NCBI GenBank assembly: GCA_032718475.1
Contig: JAUCBJ010006324.1
Coordinates: 1-32,033, forward strand
Origin: Nemertoderma westbladi
Taxonomy: Eukaryota > Xenacoelomorpha > Nemertodermatida > Nemertodermatidae
Direction: 5' to 3'
DNA length: 32,033 nucleotides
Position numbers and translations under genes: made by a program. The stretch's first letter is position 1. Every line of letters begins with the position of its first letter. This document shows, one piece after another, positions 19,278 to 29,600 of the stretch. The notes under the pieces were generated by a model. It had not been told where the DNA came from, did not search any database, and saw nothing but the letters and a program-made list of their open reading frames with translations.

Positions 19278-20045
19278 ATGTTTCGATTCTTATATTTATA
19301 TTTAATACTCTCAGTACTTTACTTACATCCTATATTTGGTATAGGAACCACCACAGCATACAGAAGTGTAGCTGGTATCGACCACATTCTAGAAGGAAGT
19401 AACCTTGGCAACGAAAGCTTTAAAGACAGCGTCGCTCAGTGCGCAATAACTTGTTCGTCCACCCATGGATGCTTATCGTTTAACTACAAGCAGGTTGAGA
19501 AGCTCTGTCAGCTAAAAGATATCGAGGCTAGTGATGTTGATACAACCGGTCTGGGTCAACATGTAAAAGGGGGGTACTTCTCCCGGTCTCCGACGTGTAA
19601 AGTTGGCTGGAAATACAGACAGGGGAGCTGCTATTGGCTGGATCCAACGTCAACAACTTGGGACAATGCCAAGGCCGAATGTGAAGATAAGAGAGCCAAA
19701 CTGCTGTACTTGAACCCGGAGGAGAACTTCAAAGCGGAAATGCGATGGTTAAAAGAGATGGTTGAGCCGTATGGAGTATCTGCATACTTTGTAGGAGCCA
19801 CTGACAGAGATCATGAAGGTGTGTGGAAATGGAGCAATGGGTTGCAATTAACGGTGGAGCAAATGTTTGCAAGGTTTGGACAACTGACATTCTCGAATCG
19901 TAATGGTTTAACTGGTGGTAATCATGGCCTGGACAACTACCATAAACAACACGTTCTGGTATTTCATCCGTCATTTTCATCACTCAACGATTTCATTGAT
20001 TTTAATTGTTCGTTCATTTGCAAATACTCAGTGGAACTAAAATAA
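19278..20045 (+). CDS. secreted PAN/Apple + C-type lectin domain protein
   Basis: A complete 255-aa ORF in one exon; the ATG at 19278 directly precedes a signal peptide. Residues 1-22 are a hydrophobic leader, with cleavage likely near FGIG. Residues about 28-105 resemble a PAN/Apple module (Cys 55, 59, 65 and 77). Residues 107-250 form a C-type lectin domain: CKVGWKYRQGSCYW, TWDNAKAEC, FVGATDRDHEGVWKWSNG and a closing NCSFICKY. Cys107-Cys118 and Cys135-Cys248 can form the expected bridges. The Cys usually opposite Cys244 is missing (QHVLVF instead of HCVVF). EPN/QPD and WND calcium-sugar motifs are absent, so classical Ca-dependent sugar binding is doubtful. Such proteins are often secreted recognition or adhesion molecules in invertebrates. 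It is flanked by the 21-bp minisatellite upstream and the 27-bp satellite downstream. A single-exon structure could mean retroposition or simply a compact gene. Confidence 0.85.
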   Translation: MFRFLYLYLILSVLYLHPIFGIGTTTAYRSVAGIDHILEGSNLGNESFKDSVAQCAITCSSTHGCLSFNYKQVEKLCQLKDIEASDVDTTGLGQHVKGGYFSRSPTCKVGWKYRQGSCYWLDPTSTTWDNAKAECEDKRAKLLYLNPEENFKAEMRWLKEMVEPYGVSAYFVGATDRDHEGVWKWSNGLQLTVEQMFARFGQLTFSNRNGLTGGNHGLDNYHKQHVLVFHPSFSSLNDFIDFNCSFICKYSVELK

Positions 20046-20154
20046 CTGACTGTTAAACTATCCAATACCCCTTAACCTTCCACCGTAAAACTTTGACCAT
20101 TTAGATATTATCGCTCTCACATCATTTATATACAAGTTAATTAGGCAGTGCTCG

Positions 20155-21015
20155 CCAATACCGAGAGTTAGTCAGTCTCCACACTTACCGAAAATTAGTC
20201 AGTGTCCAGACTTACCGAGAGTTAGTTAATGTCCATCCACAACTTACCGAGAGTTAGTTAAGTGTCCATCCACAACTTACCGAGAGTTAGTCAGTGTCCA
20301 CACTTACCGAGAGTTAGTCAGTGTCCATACTAACCGAAAGTTAGTCAGTCTCCACACTTACCGAAAATTAGTCAGTGTCCAGACTTACCGAGAGTTAGTT
20401 AATGTCCATCCACAACTTACCGAGAGTTAGTTAAGTGTCCATCCACAACTTACCGAGAGTTAGTCAGTGTCCACAACTTACCGAGAGTTAGTCAGTGTCC
20501 ACACTTACCGAGAGTTAGTCAGTGTCCATGCTAACCGAAAGTTAGTCAGTGTCCACACTTACCGAGAGTTAGTCAGTGTCCATACTAACCGAAAGTTAGT
20601 CAGTCTCCACACTTACCGAGAGTTAGTCAGTGTCCACACTTACCGAGAGTTAGTCAGTGTCCACACATACCGAGAGTTAGTCAGTGTCCATACTAACCGA
20701 AAGTTAGTCAGTCTCCACACTTACCGAGAGTTAGTCAGTGTCCACACTTACCGAGAGTTAGTCAGTGTCCACACCTACAGAGAGTTAGTCAGTGTCCATG
20801 CTAACCGAAAGTTAGTCAGTGTCCACACTTACCGAGAGTTAGTCAGTGTCCACACTTACCGAGAGTTAGTCAGTGTCCACACCTACAGAGAGTTAGTCAG
20901 TATCCATACTTACCAAGAGTTATTCAATGTCCAACCACAACTTACCGAGAGTTAGTCAGTGTCCAGCCACAACTTACCGAGATTTAGTCAGTGTCCATCA
21001 ACACTTACCGAGACT
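20155..21015. repeat. 27-bp satellite, second copy (about 31 units)
   Basis: Tandem units with core GAGAGTTAGTCAGTGTCC. Variants include CTAACCGAAAGTTAGTCAG and CCTACAGAGAGTTAG, and longer units carry CCATCCACAACTTACC. A local higher-order repeat of about 175 bp is visible (ACCGAAAATTAGTCAG near 20188 and 20363). The unit is a multiple of three without stops, giving a 162-codon ORF of YRELVSVHT repeats at 20467-20955 that is not supported as a gene. Confidence 0.9.
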
Positions 21016-21061
21016 TAAAATGCGATTCTAGCGATTAGCTTTCATTTGCGGTATTGAATAT

Positions 21062-21097
21062 AGGTGCGTTCACATAACGTATGTGTATGTAAGGGTA
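21062..21097. mobile_element. left part of the small MITE, interrupted by a LINE
   Basis: Matches 5661-5696 (AGGTGCGTTCACATAACG) and breaks off at TGTAAGGGTA. The rest of the MITE resumes at 23565. Confidence 0.65.
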
Positions 21098-23564
21098 CTA
21101 CTACTAGGTCGAGCGAACTCGGGCAGTGGAAATGAGATCCTTCCAGGCTTCCCGATTCTCCAAAGTTGTCGCAATTTCGTTTCTCCTAAGTTCAGTATCC
21201 CTTTCAAGTTGATCTATATATGTTATGGCCGGTCGTCCACGACTACGCTTTCCATGAGTTGGTTGCCAGAAAAGTAGATCTGGTATGACCTCGTCTTTAC
21301 TTCGCCAGCAGTGCCCACTGAATCTTAATCTGCGTTCACGGAGGGTGGTTGATACAGGTGGTATTGTACCATAAAGCTCGGCGTTTGTCATGTGTTGTCT
21401 CCAGCTGATGTTTAGCGCTGCCCTTAGTAGTCTTGTGTAGCAACCATCAATTCGTTGTTCAAGTGATTTAGTCAGTGTCCAGGTCTCACCCCCATATAAA
21501 AATACACTTTCCACTATGGCTCGAAAGAACTTAGTCTTCAGGTGCCTGTAGAGATCTGATTTCCAGATGGTATCCATTTTTGATAGAGCTACCCAAGCCT
21601 TTGCTTTCCTAACTTCTATGTCCTTTTTGCTACTCTCTATCCATGATCCAAGGTACTGGAAGTCATCGACCTTCCTTAGTTGATTAATATCAATGGTTGT
21701 CAAATTTCCATCAACATTAAAGGTCATGAATTCGGTCTTTGTAGCATTTATATGCAATCCAACCTCCTTAGCAGCCCTCTCCACTTTATTTAGTAGAAGC
21801 TGTGCATCTGCTAGGGTATTAGAGAGCAGGGCGATGTCATCCGCAAAGTCGGTGTCTGTGACTGTAGTTGCCGGATATCTACTACTTCTGCGTTCTTGAA
21901 GTGTGAATCCCAGGTCTTCACCCTTTGTGGCCGTCCTCATTGCGTAATCCAGCACAATTACAAATAGTAATGGTGCTAATGTGTCACCTTGCAGTACGCC
22001 AGCCAGGATTGAGAAAAACTCAGTTTCACCATCTGGTGAGAGTACCTGCGCTTAACTGTGTCACAATATAACAATCCAATGCCAGCAACAATTACTTCTG
22101 GTATTCCATAAGCTCTTAGGATTTCAAGCATTTTACCTCTATGGATGGAGTCGAATGCCTTCTTGAAGTCCACAAAAGTCATGACAGCGGGGAGATTCTT
22201 TGACTTAATTCCTTCAATCAATCTCCGTTGTCTCCGTATCTGAGCTATTGTTGATCTACTTGGTCGAAATCCGTTTTAGCTCTTACGCAGTAGTTTCTCT
22301 ATGTGAGGCCTAATCCTATATAGAATCATTTTATTGTATATTTTGGCAGCTACCACAAGCAGACAGATCCCACGATAGTTTGTTGGTATGCCGAGGTCTC
22401 CTTTCTTGGGGAGAGGCTTTAGTTGACCTTTAGTCCAAATTGGTGGTGGCTTTTCCCCTTTTAACATCCGGTTGCAAACATTCAATAATGGTCTGTTTAG
22501 CACTCCGGTTTTCCAAACCTCCGCTGGGATTTCATCTAATTCACTCGCTTTATTATTGGACATGCTTTTAATGCTTCTTTGGAGTTCGGCAGGTGTGAAG
22601 TCCCCTGTTTCTATAGGTAGTGTCTTGTCATATATTTTCCTTGTAGGGCTGACCTCGATGTTTGGTGGCTGCCCAAGCAAGTTGCTGAAGTGATTTTTCC
22701 ACTTCCCAACACGTTCTTCAGGACTATCGGCTTTGAGGCGCCCCTTTGCACAACTTTTCCGACCAGATACCTCATTTACAGTTAGCCAGGTAAGTCTTGA
22801 TTGTTGCTGTATGTGAGTAGTTGTAATTGCTTCAGTTCTGTCCTGTATGTACTTTTCCTGGCTGATGTTGTAGGCCAATTTAAGATCGTCCTTAGCTTTC
22901 TCAACCTTGTTAATGTTTTCGGTTGTTGGTTGTTCGGTTTTAACTTTGTCGGCTATCTTAAGATCTTCTCTCTTACAAGTAACCTCAGTGTTTTGCCATG
23001 GCACATATTGTTTTCGTTTGGGTTTCTGGGGGATATGCCTCTTAGCTGTTTCCTTGTGGGCTGTTATTATATTCTGGTATATTGAATTGGTGGATTGGTC
23101 TTCATCCATTGACTGAAGTGATTCATAGCGGTTTTGAACTTCTACTGTATAAGCATCCTTTACAGCATTGTCAGTTCTGAGTTTTTCCCAGTCATATTTG
23201 ATTTGCTTGCTTGTCCTGGGTTTGCTGGCTCTCAAACTGAGTCTGATCTCTGCAGTCACAATTCTGTGGTCCGAACCAATTAGGTTGAACGAGCTGTATG
23301 CCTCGCAGTTGATCATACTGTTTCTCCACTTTTTGTTTATGAGGATGTAATCCAGTTGTGCTTTGGTTCCATTAGGGTATTGAAAGGTCCATAGCTTCCC
23401 CTTACTCTTTTCGAATGTGTTGTTTGTTGGTATCAATTCACATTTTTCCATTAGGTCTAAGAGTAAGTACCCATTTCTGTTAGAACTGGTGTTATAGGTG
23501 TAACCCTTGATGTCTTCTGGGCCAATTTGGGCATTCAGGTCACCAGCAATGACTTTAACATTGT
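21098..23564 (-). pseudogene. 5'-truncated APE-type LINE with endonuclease and RT, broken
   Basis: 2,467 bp on the minus strand, flanked by the 10-bp direct repeat TGTAAGGGTA (21088-21097 and 23565-23574), so insertion boundaries are exact. Reading from 23564: endonuclease from AGDLNAQIG, LDYILINKKWR and SDHR; linker WLTVNEVSGRKS; then RT with KKGDLGIPTNYRGICLL, NGFRPSRST, FVDFKKAFDS, VLQGDTLAPLLF and FADDIALL; C-terminal GHCWRS and GKRSRGRP. Two lesions are visible: an in-frame TAA at 22276-22278 where Gln is usual before NGFR, and a 1-nt frameshift at about 22051-22056 after YCDTVK. The 3' end is TAG repeats. The N-terminal half of the endonuclease is lost to 5' truncation. Clade is uncertain. 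Confidence 0.85.
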
Positions 23565-23650
23565 TGTAAGGGTAGAAGCGTTGCAAATTTCAATTAGACG
23601 TTACCCACATTATATCCAGACATACCCCATACGTATGCGTATGCGATGCG
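23565..23650. mobile_element. right part of the small MITE after the LINE insertion
   Basis: Starts with the second TGTAAGGGTA and continues as 5690-5769 (GAAGCGTTGCAAATTTCAAT, then CATACGTATGCG). The terminal GAACGCACCT seen in the first copy is replaced by ATGCGTATGCGTTGC-type sequence. Confidence 0.6.
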
Positions 23651-23789
23651 TATGCGTTGCATATGCGATGCCCTCAAATCCACACTAATAGTTCAAAAAG
23701 TCCATATCCTGGAAAACCCCAACTATTACTGTAGTTGGTTTTGTTTCGTTTTCTTACCTTCCCCTCCCCCTTTCTCTCCTTTCCAACCC

Positions 23790-24000
23790 ACGCTTACTTG
23801 GTTGATGGCCGGCCCTGCAATGTATTGGTTGTGGGTTCGAGCCCCGCCAGGGTTCACTCAGCCTTTCATTCCCCATGGGTCGATAAAACGAGAACCAGTT
23901 GAATTACTGGGAGCAAAACTTTGGATAGGAGTAGCGACCACCCCTACCTTCGGGCCTGCCTTCGGCTTCATTGTCTAATTTCGCCTATTGTGTGGATATT
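23790..24000 (+). mobile_element. tRNA-derived SINE-like element, copy 2
   Basis: A-box-like TGGTTGATGG at 23799-23808 and B box GGTTCGAGCCC at 23834-23844, same spacing as copy 1. The body differs by a few small indels (for example an extra GGATAGGAGTA near 23924). Confidence 0.5.
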
Positions 24001-24950
24001 ACAAACATTTGACTGCCAACAACTTTAAATTTCCAATGTCAAAGACTAAACTTAATAAATACTTTATAAAGTTTCCAATATTTCAATTTTTTGTTGATTT
24101 CATTTGGTGTATGTTTGTTGTTTACCTTATGAAAGCTGATAAATTCTTATTAAGCAGCACATAATTTTATATTCTCGGATACTTAAGGCCGGAGTTCCCA
24201 TCCCGTCTGAACACTTTGTTAAACGTCAATTACAATACAATTTATACTGAAATTAAAATATTTTGATTTTATACAGAATGGGCTGTTAGAATATGGCTAA
24301 ACATTTGTTTTTTCAAAAATTCTCAAATTTCCACTCGCCCTCTAGCGGCCATTGAATTAAATAAGTGTTGCGGTTAGAATGCTACTAGTAATTCAATTTT
24401 AGGTAAAATTTTCTGAAACAAATTTTTTTCGAATTACGGAGGTGAGCTTCACAAAAGTTATAGGTTAAAATTTTTATTTTTGCCTTTTTATGAAAATTTA
24501 TTAATATTTGGCAAAATTTTAACAAATTTTTGGCTTGAATGTTAAAAATTTGCTCTAAAACAGAAATATAAAAATTCCAACCGATAACTTTTACAGAACA
24601 GCCGAAACCCTTTCAAATGAGCCAAAAATAAAGAAAATTGGTTAAAAAATGGCGGAGGAGTAGTTGAAAAATGTCATTCCGAGATAATTGCTCTCAAAGT
24701 TTAAACCTTCCCGCCAAAAGTGGCTGTCTGTGGTCTGGTTGGTTAATCATTTCTGGAACGAACGAAGCACATCACCGAGCTAAACCTTTCAATATTAGGG
24801 TTTTCGGGATCGCTGATTTAATTTCCAATGTCAGTTTTAAGGTTTGGTGGAATCTGTATCCAGCTGCAATTGTAACAAGTTTATTGTCGAATAAAAATTA
24901 CATTTATCTCCCTCTACCGGTATATATTTACTCGCGAGAAACGAATACCG

Positions 24951-25130
24951 GTATTCCAATACCGATATATAAATATTTCGGTATTCCAATACCGATATAT
25001 AAATATTTCGGTATTCCAATACCGATATATAAATATTTCGGTATTCCAATACCGATATATAAATATTTCGGTATTCCAATACCGAAATATAAATATTTCG
25101 GTATTCCAATACCGATATATAAATATTTCC
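24951..25130. repeat. 30-bp tandem repeat, about 6 units
   Basis: Units of CCGATATATAAATATTTCGG plus GTATTCCAAT, 30 bp each, nearly identical (one has CGAAATAT). The unit is itself partly palindromic. The partner block at 7011-7042 has one unit, so the array expanded after duplication or contracted in the other copy. Overlapping ORFs on both strands are artefacts of a 30-bp stop-free unit. Confidence 0.95.
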
Positions 25131-25565
25131 CATTTTCCCACAAAATGACAAATTTGAGTCAAATTGTCTGGATTTGAAAAAAATACGCAATTGTAATTGG
25201 GTATTTTTGCTTTTTGAAAATTGACCCCGATAACTGGTAAAGGATTTGGGTGCATGTTTCTTTTTTATTTAATTTTCTGTATTTAGTTTTCATTCAATTA
25301 TTTGTAACAATATTAATTGGTTTATTTTTGGATCTCGGGTGTTTATTTCGAATTAACACTTGTTTACTTGGCGCAGGGGTAGTGTTGGTTATTACTTTAC
25401 TTATCTTCAAATTATTTCGCTAACTTGCATAATTGCCTAAAAACAATTGTCTTAAAGTTATGTACTGTATAAAACCAATATAAATATACAACATTGTGTA
25501 ATATTTCATATTTCAATCTATATTTTGTAGTCATTTGATTGGCTACCTGTGCTAGTTACCTTGGT

Positions 25566-25716
25566 TATCTATGTGGACTTCTTTAAGTCCTTCGATTCAG
25601 TCTCCCGACAACATATATGTTCAGCAATATATACTTGCATTATATATGTAGGATTCCTGAAGAAATTATTGCAGCCAATCAGATCACTCAAAACTCAAAA
25701 GCAGCTGTAATTATAG
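25566..25716 (+). pseudogene. decayed LINE reverse-transcriptase relic, copy 2
   Basis: Partner of 16079-16235. It reads YVDFFKSFDSVSRQHICS with CAA where copy 1 has the TAA stop, so that stop arose in copy 1 or was lost here. The later part is frameshifted (GATTCCTGAAGAAATTATTG region). Confidence 0.55.
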
Positions 25717-26678
25717 AACCAACCATCAGATTCATCTGAAATTTGGTAGTAGTAGTAGCCTATGAGCTGAGCATTGCTTAATAAGAAATTCTACAGACAG
25801 ACAGACTTTACAGTTCCTCTTACGAAGTTCCTCTTAGCGTCGCCGCTAGGGGAAAAAATAGCAGAGCTCCAATTCATCGGGCTTAGCCCGTTTAAATGAA
25901 TTGATAACACAATAAAGTAACACAAGCTGGCAATAATTGTTTACCCTAAGAATAGAGCTCGCATTGCACAAATATCATCTCAAAACCTAATTTTCTGTAT
26001 GAGCCGTCGTTATGCCTATATCTAACGCTTCTCCAAATTTCGTTTCAATTGTTTCTTAAATAACGGAGATATCGCTCTGGACACACACACAGTACGGTAA
26101 TAATGGTCACTTATGTCAATAGGACCGTGAACCAATAAAAATATCAGTAATATACAGTAGCAGTGTGATTGGGATAATAATGGCTCCCACTACTCCTTCT
26201 CTATCATACGATTAAAAATAAACACACGAGATTTGATATGATATCGCGAAAAATTAGAACATTTTTGTTCAATTCCTTGACACAAGCAACCTCTCTGGTC
26301 GTCGGTAAATATAATACATCGATAGTAAAGAAAATAAACGAAGTAATCAAACTTCTCAAGTTATAAATATTTAAATTATCCCATTGACAGCTTTTATAAG
26401 CCATTCGACGTTTCGCATATTATTTTTAATTTATAAGTAATTTAATTAAAATTCCATTTCCACAACGCTTTCAGATATTAATAATTTAAACTATTTAAGC
26501 CAACACACCTGCTGGCTGTTGGTGCTTCTACGGTACTTAACAAACCAACTTTAATTTATTACAGTCATTCATTCGCTTTATTTATCTCTGTTTCATTCAA
26601 TTCATAAAGTTTATATATGAAGTAAAATCACAACTAGAAACCGTCAGAAGGGAGGGGAATGTAAAGTATTGTAAAGAG
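25717..26678. other. non-coding part of duplication block 2, copy 2
   Basis: Same content as 16236-17171: a CGGGCTTAGCCCG mini-hairpin, a shorter (CA)n tract at about 26081 and AT-rich sequence. No gene seen. Confidence 0.5.
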
Positions 26679-29600
26679 TGTGGAACGGGTTGGGGTTGGA
26701 TGTGGAACGAATTGGGGCTGAAGGGGAACGAGTTAGGGCTGATGTGGAACGGGTTGGGGCTGATGTGGAACGGTTTGGGGGTAAGGTGGAACGGGTTGGG
26801 GCTAATGTGGAACAGATTGGGGCTGATGTGGAACGGGTTGGGGTTGTTGTGGGACGGGTTGGGGCTGTGGTGGAATGGGTGGGGGCTGATGTGGAACGGG
26901 TTGGGGCTGATGTGGAACGAGTTGGGGCTGATGTGGAACGGGTTGGGGCTGATGTGGAACGGGTTGGGGCTGTGGAGGAACGGGTTGGGGCTAATGTGGA
27001 ACGGGTTGGGGCTGATGTGGAACGGGTTGGGGCTGATGTGGAACGGGTTGGGGCTGATGTGGAACGGGTTGGGGCTGTGGAGGAACGGGTTGGGGCTAAT
27101 GTGGAACGGGTTGGGGCTGATGTGGAAGGGATTGGGGCTGTGTGGGAATGGCTTAGGGCTGATGTGAAACGGGTTGGGGCTGATGTGGAACGGGTTGGGG
27201 CTGTGGTGGAATGGGTGGGGGCTGATGTGGAACGGGTTGGCGCTGTGGTGGAACGTGTTGGGGCTGTGGTGGAATGGGTGGGGGCTGATGTGGAACGGGT
27301 TAGCGCTGTGGTGGAACGTGTTGGGGTTGAGGTGGAACGGGTTGGGGCTGTGGTAGAACTGGTTGGGGTTGTGGTGGAATGGATTTGGGCTGTAGTGGAA
27401 TGGGTGGGGGCTGATGTGGAACGGGTTGGCGCTGTGGTGGAACGTGTTGGGGTTGAGGTGGAACGGGTTGGGGCTGATGTGGAACGGGTTGGGGCTGATG
27501 TGGAACGGTTTGGGGCTGAGGTGGAACGTGTTGGCGTTGAGGTGGAACTGGTTGGGCTGATATGGAACGGGTTGGGGCTTACGTGGAACGGATTGGGGCT
27601 GTGTTGGAATGGGTTAGGGCTGATGTGGAACGGGTTGGGGCTGATGTGGAACGGGTTTGGGCTGTGGTGGAATGGGTTGGGGCAGATGTGGAACGGGTTG
27701 GGGCTGATGTGGAACGGGTTGGGGCTGATGAGGAACGGGTTGGGACTGATGTGGAACGTGTTGGGGTTGAGGTGGAACGGGTTGGGGCTGATGTGGAACG
27801 GGTTGGGGCTGATGTGGAAAGGGTTGGGGCTGATGTGGATCGGGTTGGGACTGATCTGGAACGGGTTGGGGCTGATGTGGAACGGGTTGGGGCTGTGAAG
27901 GAACGGGTTGGGATTGAGGTGGAACGAGTTAGGACTGAGGTGGAACAGGTCGGGGCTGTGGTGGAACGGGTTGGGGCTGTGGTGGAACGGGTTTGGGCGG
28001 AGGTGGAACGTGTTGGGGCTGTTGTGGAACGGGTTGGGGCTGTGGTGGAACGGGTTGCGGCTGATGTGGAACGGGTTGGGGCTGAGATGGAACGAGTTAG
28101 GGCTGTGGTGGAACGGGATGGGGCTGATGTGTAACGGGTTGGGGCTGTGGTGGAACGGGTTGGGGCTGATGTGGAACATGTTGGGGCTGAGGTGGAACGG
28201 GTTGGGGCTGATGTGGAACGGGTTGGGGCTGATGTGGTACGGGTTGGGGCTGATGTGGAACGGGTTGGGACTGATCTGGAACGGGTTGGGGCTGATGTGG
28301 AACGGGTTGGGGCTGTGGTGGAATGGGTTGGGGCTGAGGTGGAACGGGTTGGGACTGATCTGGAACGGATTGGGGCTATGGTGGAACGGGTTGGGGCTGA
28401 GATGGAACGTGTTGGGGCTGAAGTGGAACGGGTTGGGGCTGAGGTGGAACGAGTTAGGGCTGTGGTGGAACGGGATGGGGCTGATGTGGTACGGGTTGGG
28501 ACTGATGTGGAACGGGTTGGGGCTGTGGTGGAATGGGTTGGGGCTGATGTGGAACGGGTTGGGACTGATCTGGAACGGGTTGGGACTGATCTGGAACGGA
28601 TTGGGGCTGAGGTAGAACGTGATGGGGCTGTTGTGGAACGGGTTGGGGCTGATGTGGAACGGGTTGGGGCTGATGTGGAACGGGTTGGGGCTGATGTGGA
28701 ACGGGTTGGGGCTGAGGTGGAACGAGTTAGGGCTGTGGTGGAACGGGATGGGGCTGATGCGGAACGGGTTGGGACTGATCTGGAACGGGTTGGGGCTGTG
28801 GTGGAACGGGTTGGGACTGATCTGGAACGGATTGGGGGTGAGGTAGAACGTGTTGGGGCTGTTGTGGAACGGGTTGGAGCTGTGGTGGAATGGGTTGGGG
28901 CTGTGGTGGAACGGGTTTGGACTGATGTGGAACGGGTTGGGGGTGTGGTGGAACGGGTTGGGGCTGTGGTGGAATGGGTTGGGGCTGTGGTGGAACGGGT
29001 TGGGACTGATGTGGAACGGGTTGGGGCTGTGGTGGAACGGGTTGGGGCGGTGGTGGAACGGGTTGGGGCTATGATGGAACGGGTTGGGACTGGTGTGGAA
29101 CGTGTTGGGGCTGATGTGGAACGGGTTGGGGCTGATGTGGAACGGGTTGGGACTGATGTGGAACGGGTTGGGACTGATGTGGAACGGGTTGGGGCTGTGG
29201 TGGAATGGGTTGGGGCTGTGGTGGAACGGGTTGGGACTGATGTGGAACGGGTAGGGGCTGTGGTGGAACGGGTTGGGGCTGTGGTGGAACGGATTGGGGC
29301 TGTGATGGAACGGGTTGGGACTGATGTGGAACGTGTTGGGGCTGATGTGGAACGGGTTGGAACTGATCTGGAACGGGTTGGGGCTGATGTGGAACATGTT
29401 GGGGCTGAGGTGGAACGGGTTGGGATTGAGGTGGAACGAGTTAGGACTGAGGTGGAACAGGTCGGGCTGTGGTGGAACGGGTTAGGGCTGTGGTGGAACG
29501 GGTTGGGGCTGAGGTGGAATGTGTTGGGGCTGTTGTGGAACGGGTTGGGGCTGTGGTGGAACGGGTTGGGGCTGATGTGGAACGGGTTGGGGCTGAGGTG

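Larger units (their letters stand above)
23671..25132. repeat. segmental duplication block 1, copy 2 (partner 5902-7042)
   Basis: Collinear with 5902-7042. Differences: about 150 extra bp near 24420-24575, and expansion of the 30-bp unit at the right end. It is joined directly to block 2 at 25132-25141, whereas in the first unit the two blocks are 7.8 kb apart. Confidence 0.85.
25141..26700. repeat. segmental duplication block 2, copy 2 (partner 14814-17215)
   Basis: Collinear with 14814-15049 and 15848-17215, but without the nested GTGGGG elements. It leads into minisatellite array 2 with the same entry sequence. Confidence 0.85.

Noticed and set aside
20467-20955. 162-codon ORF of YRELVSVHT repeats
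   Set aside because: A 27-bp stop-free satellite unit read in frame; no start context or non-repeat domain.
20155-21015. CRISPR-like array
   Set aside because: The whole unit repeats without unique spacers; it is a satellite in a eukaryotic genome.
24671-25255. Overlapping ORFs of 113-168 codons on both strands with IPIYKYFG-type repeats
   Set aside because: Generated by the 30-bp tandem unit; both strands are open for the same reason.
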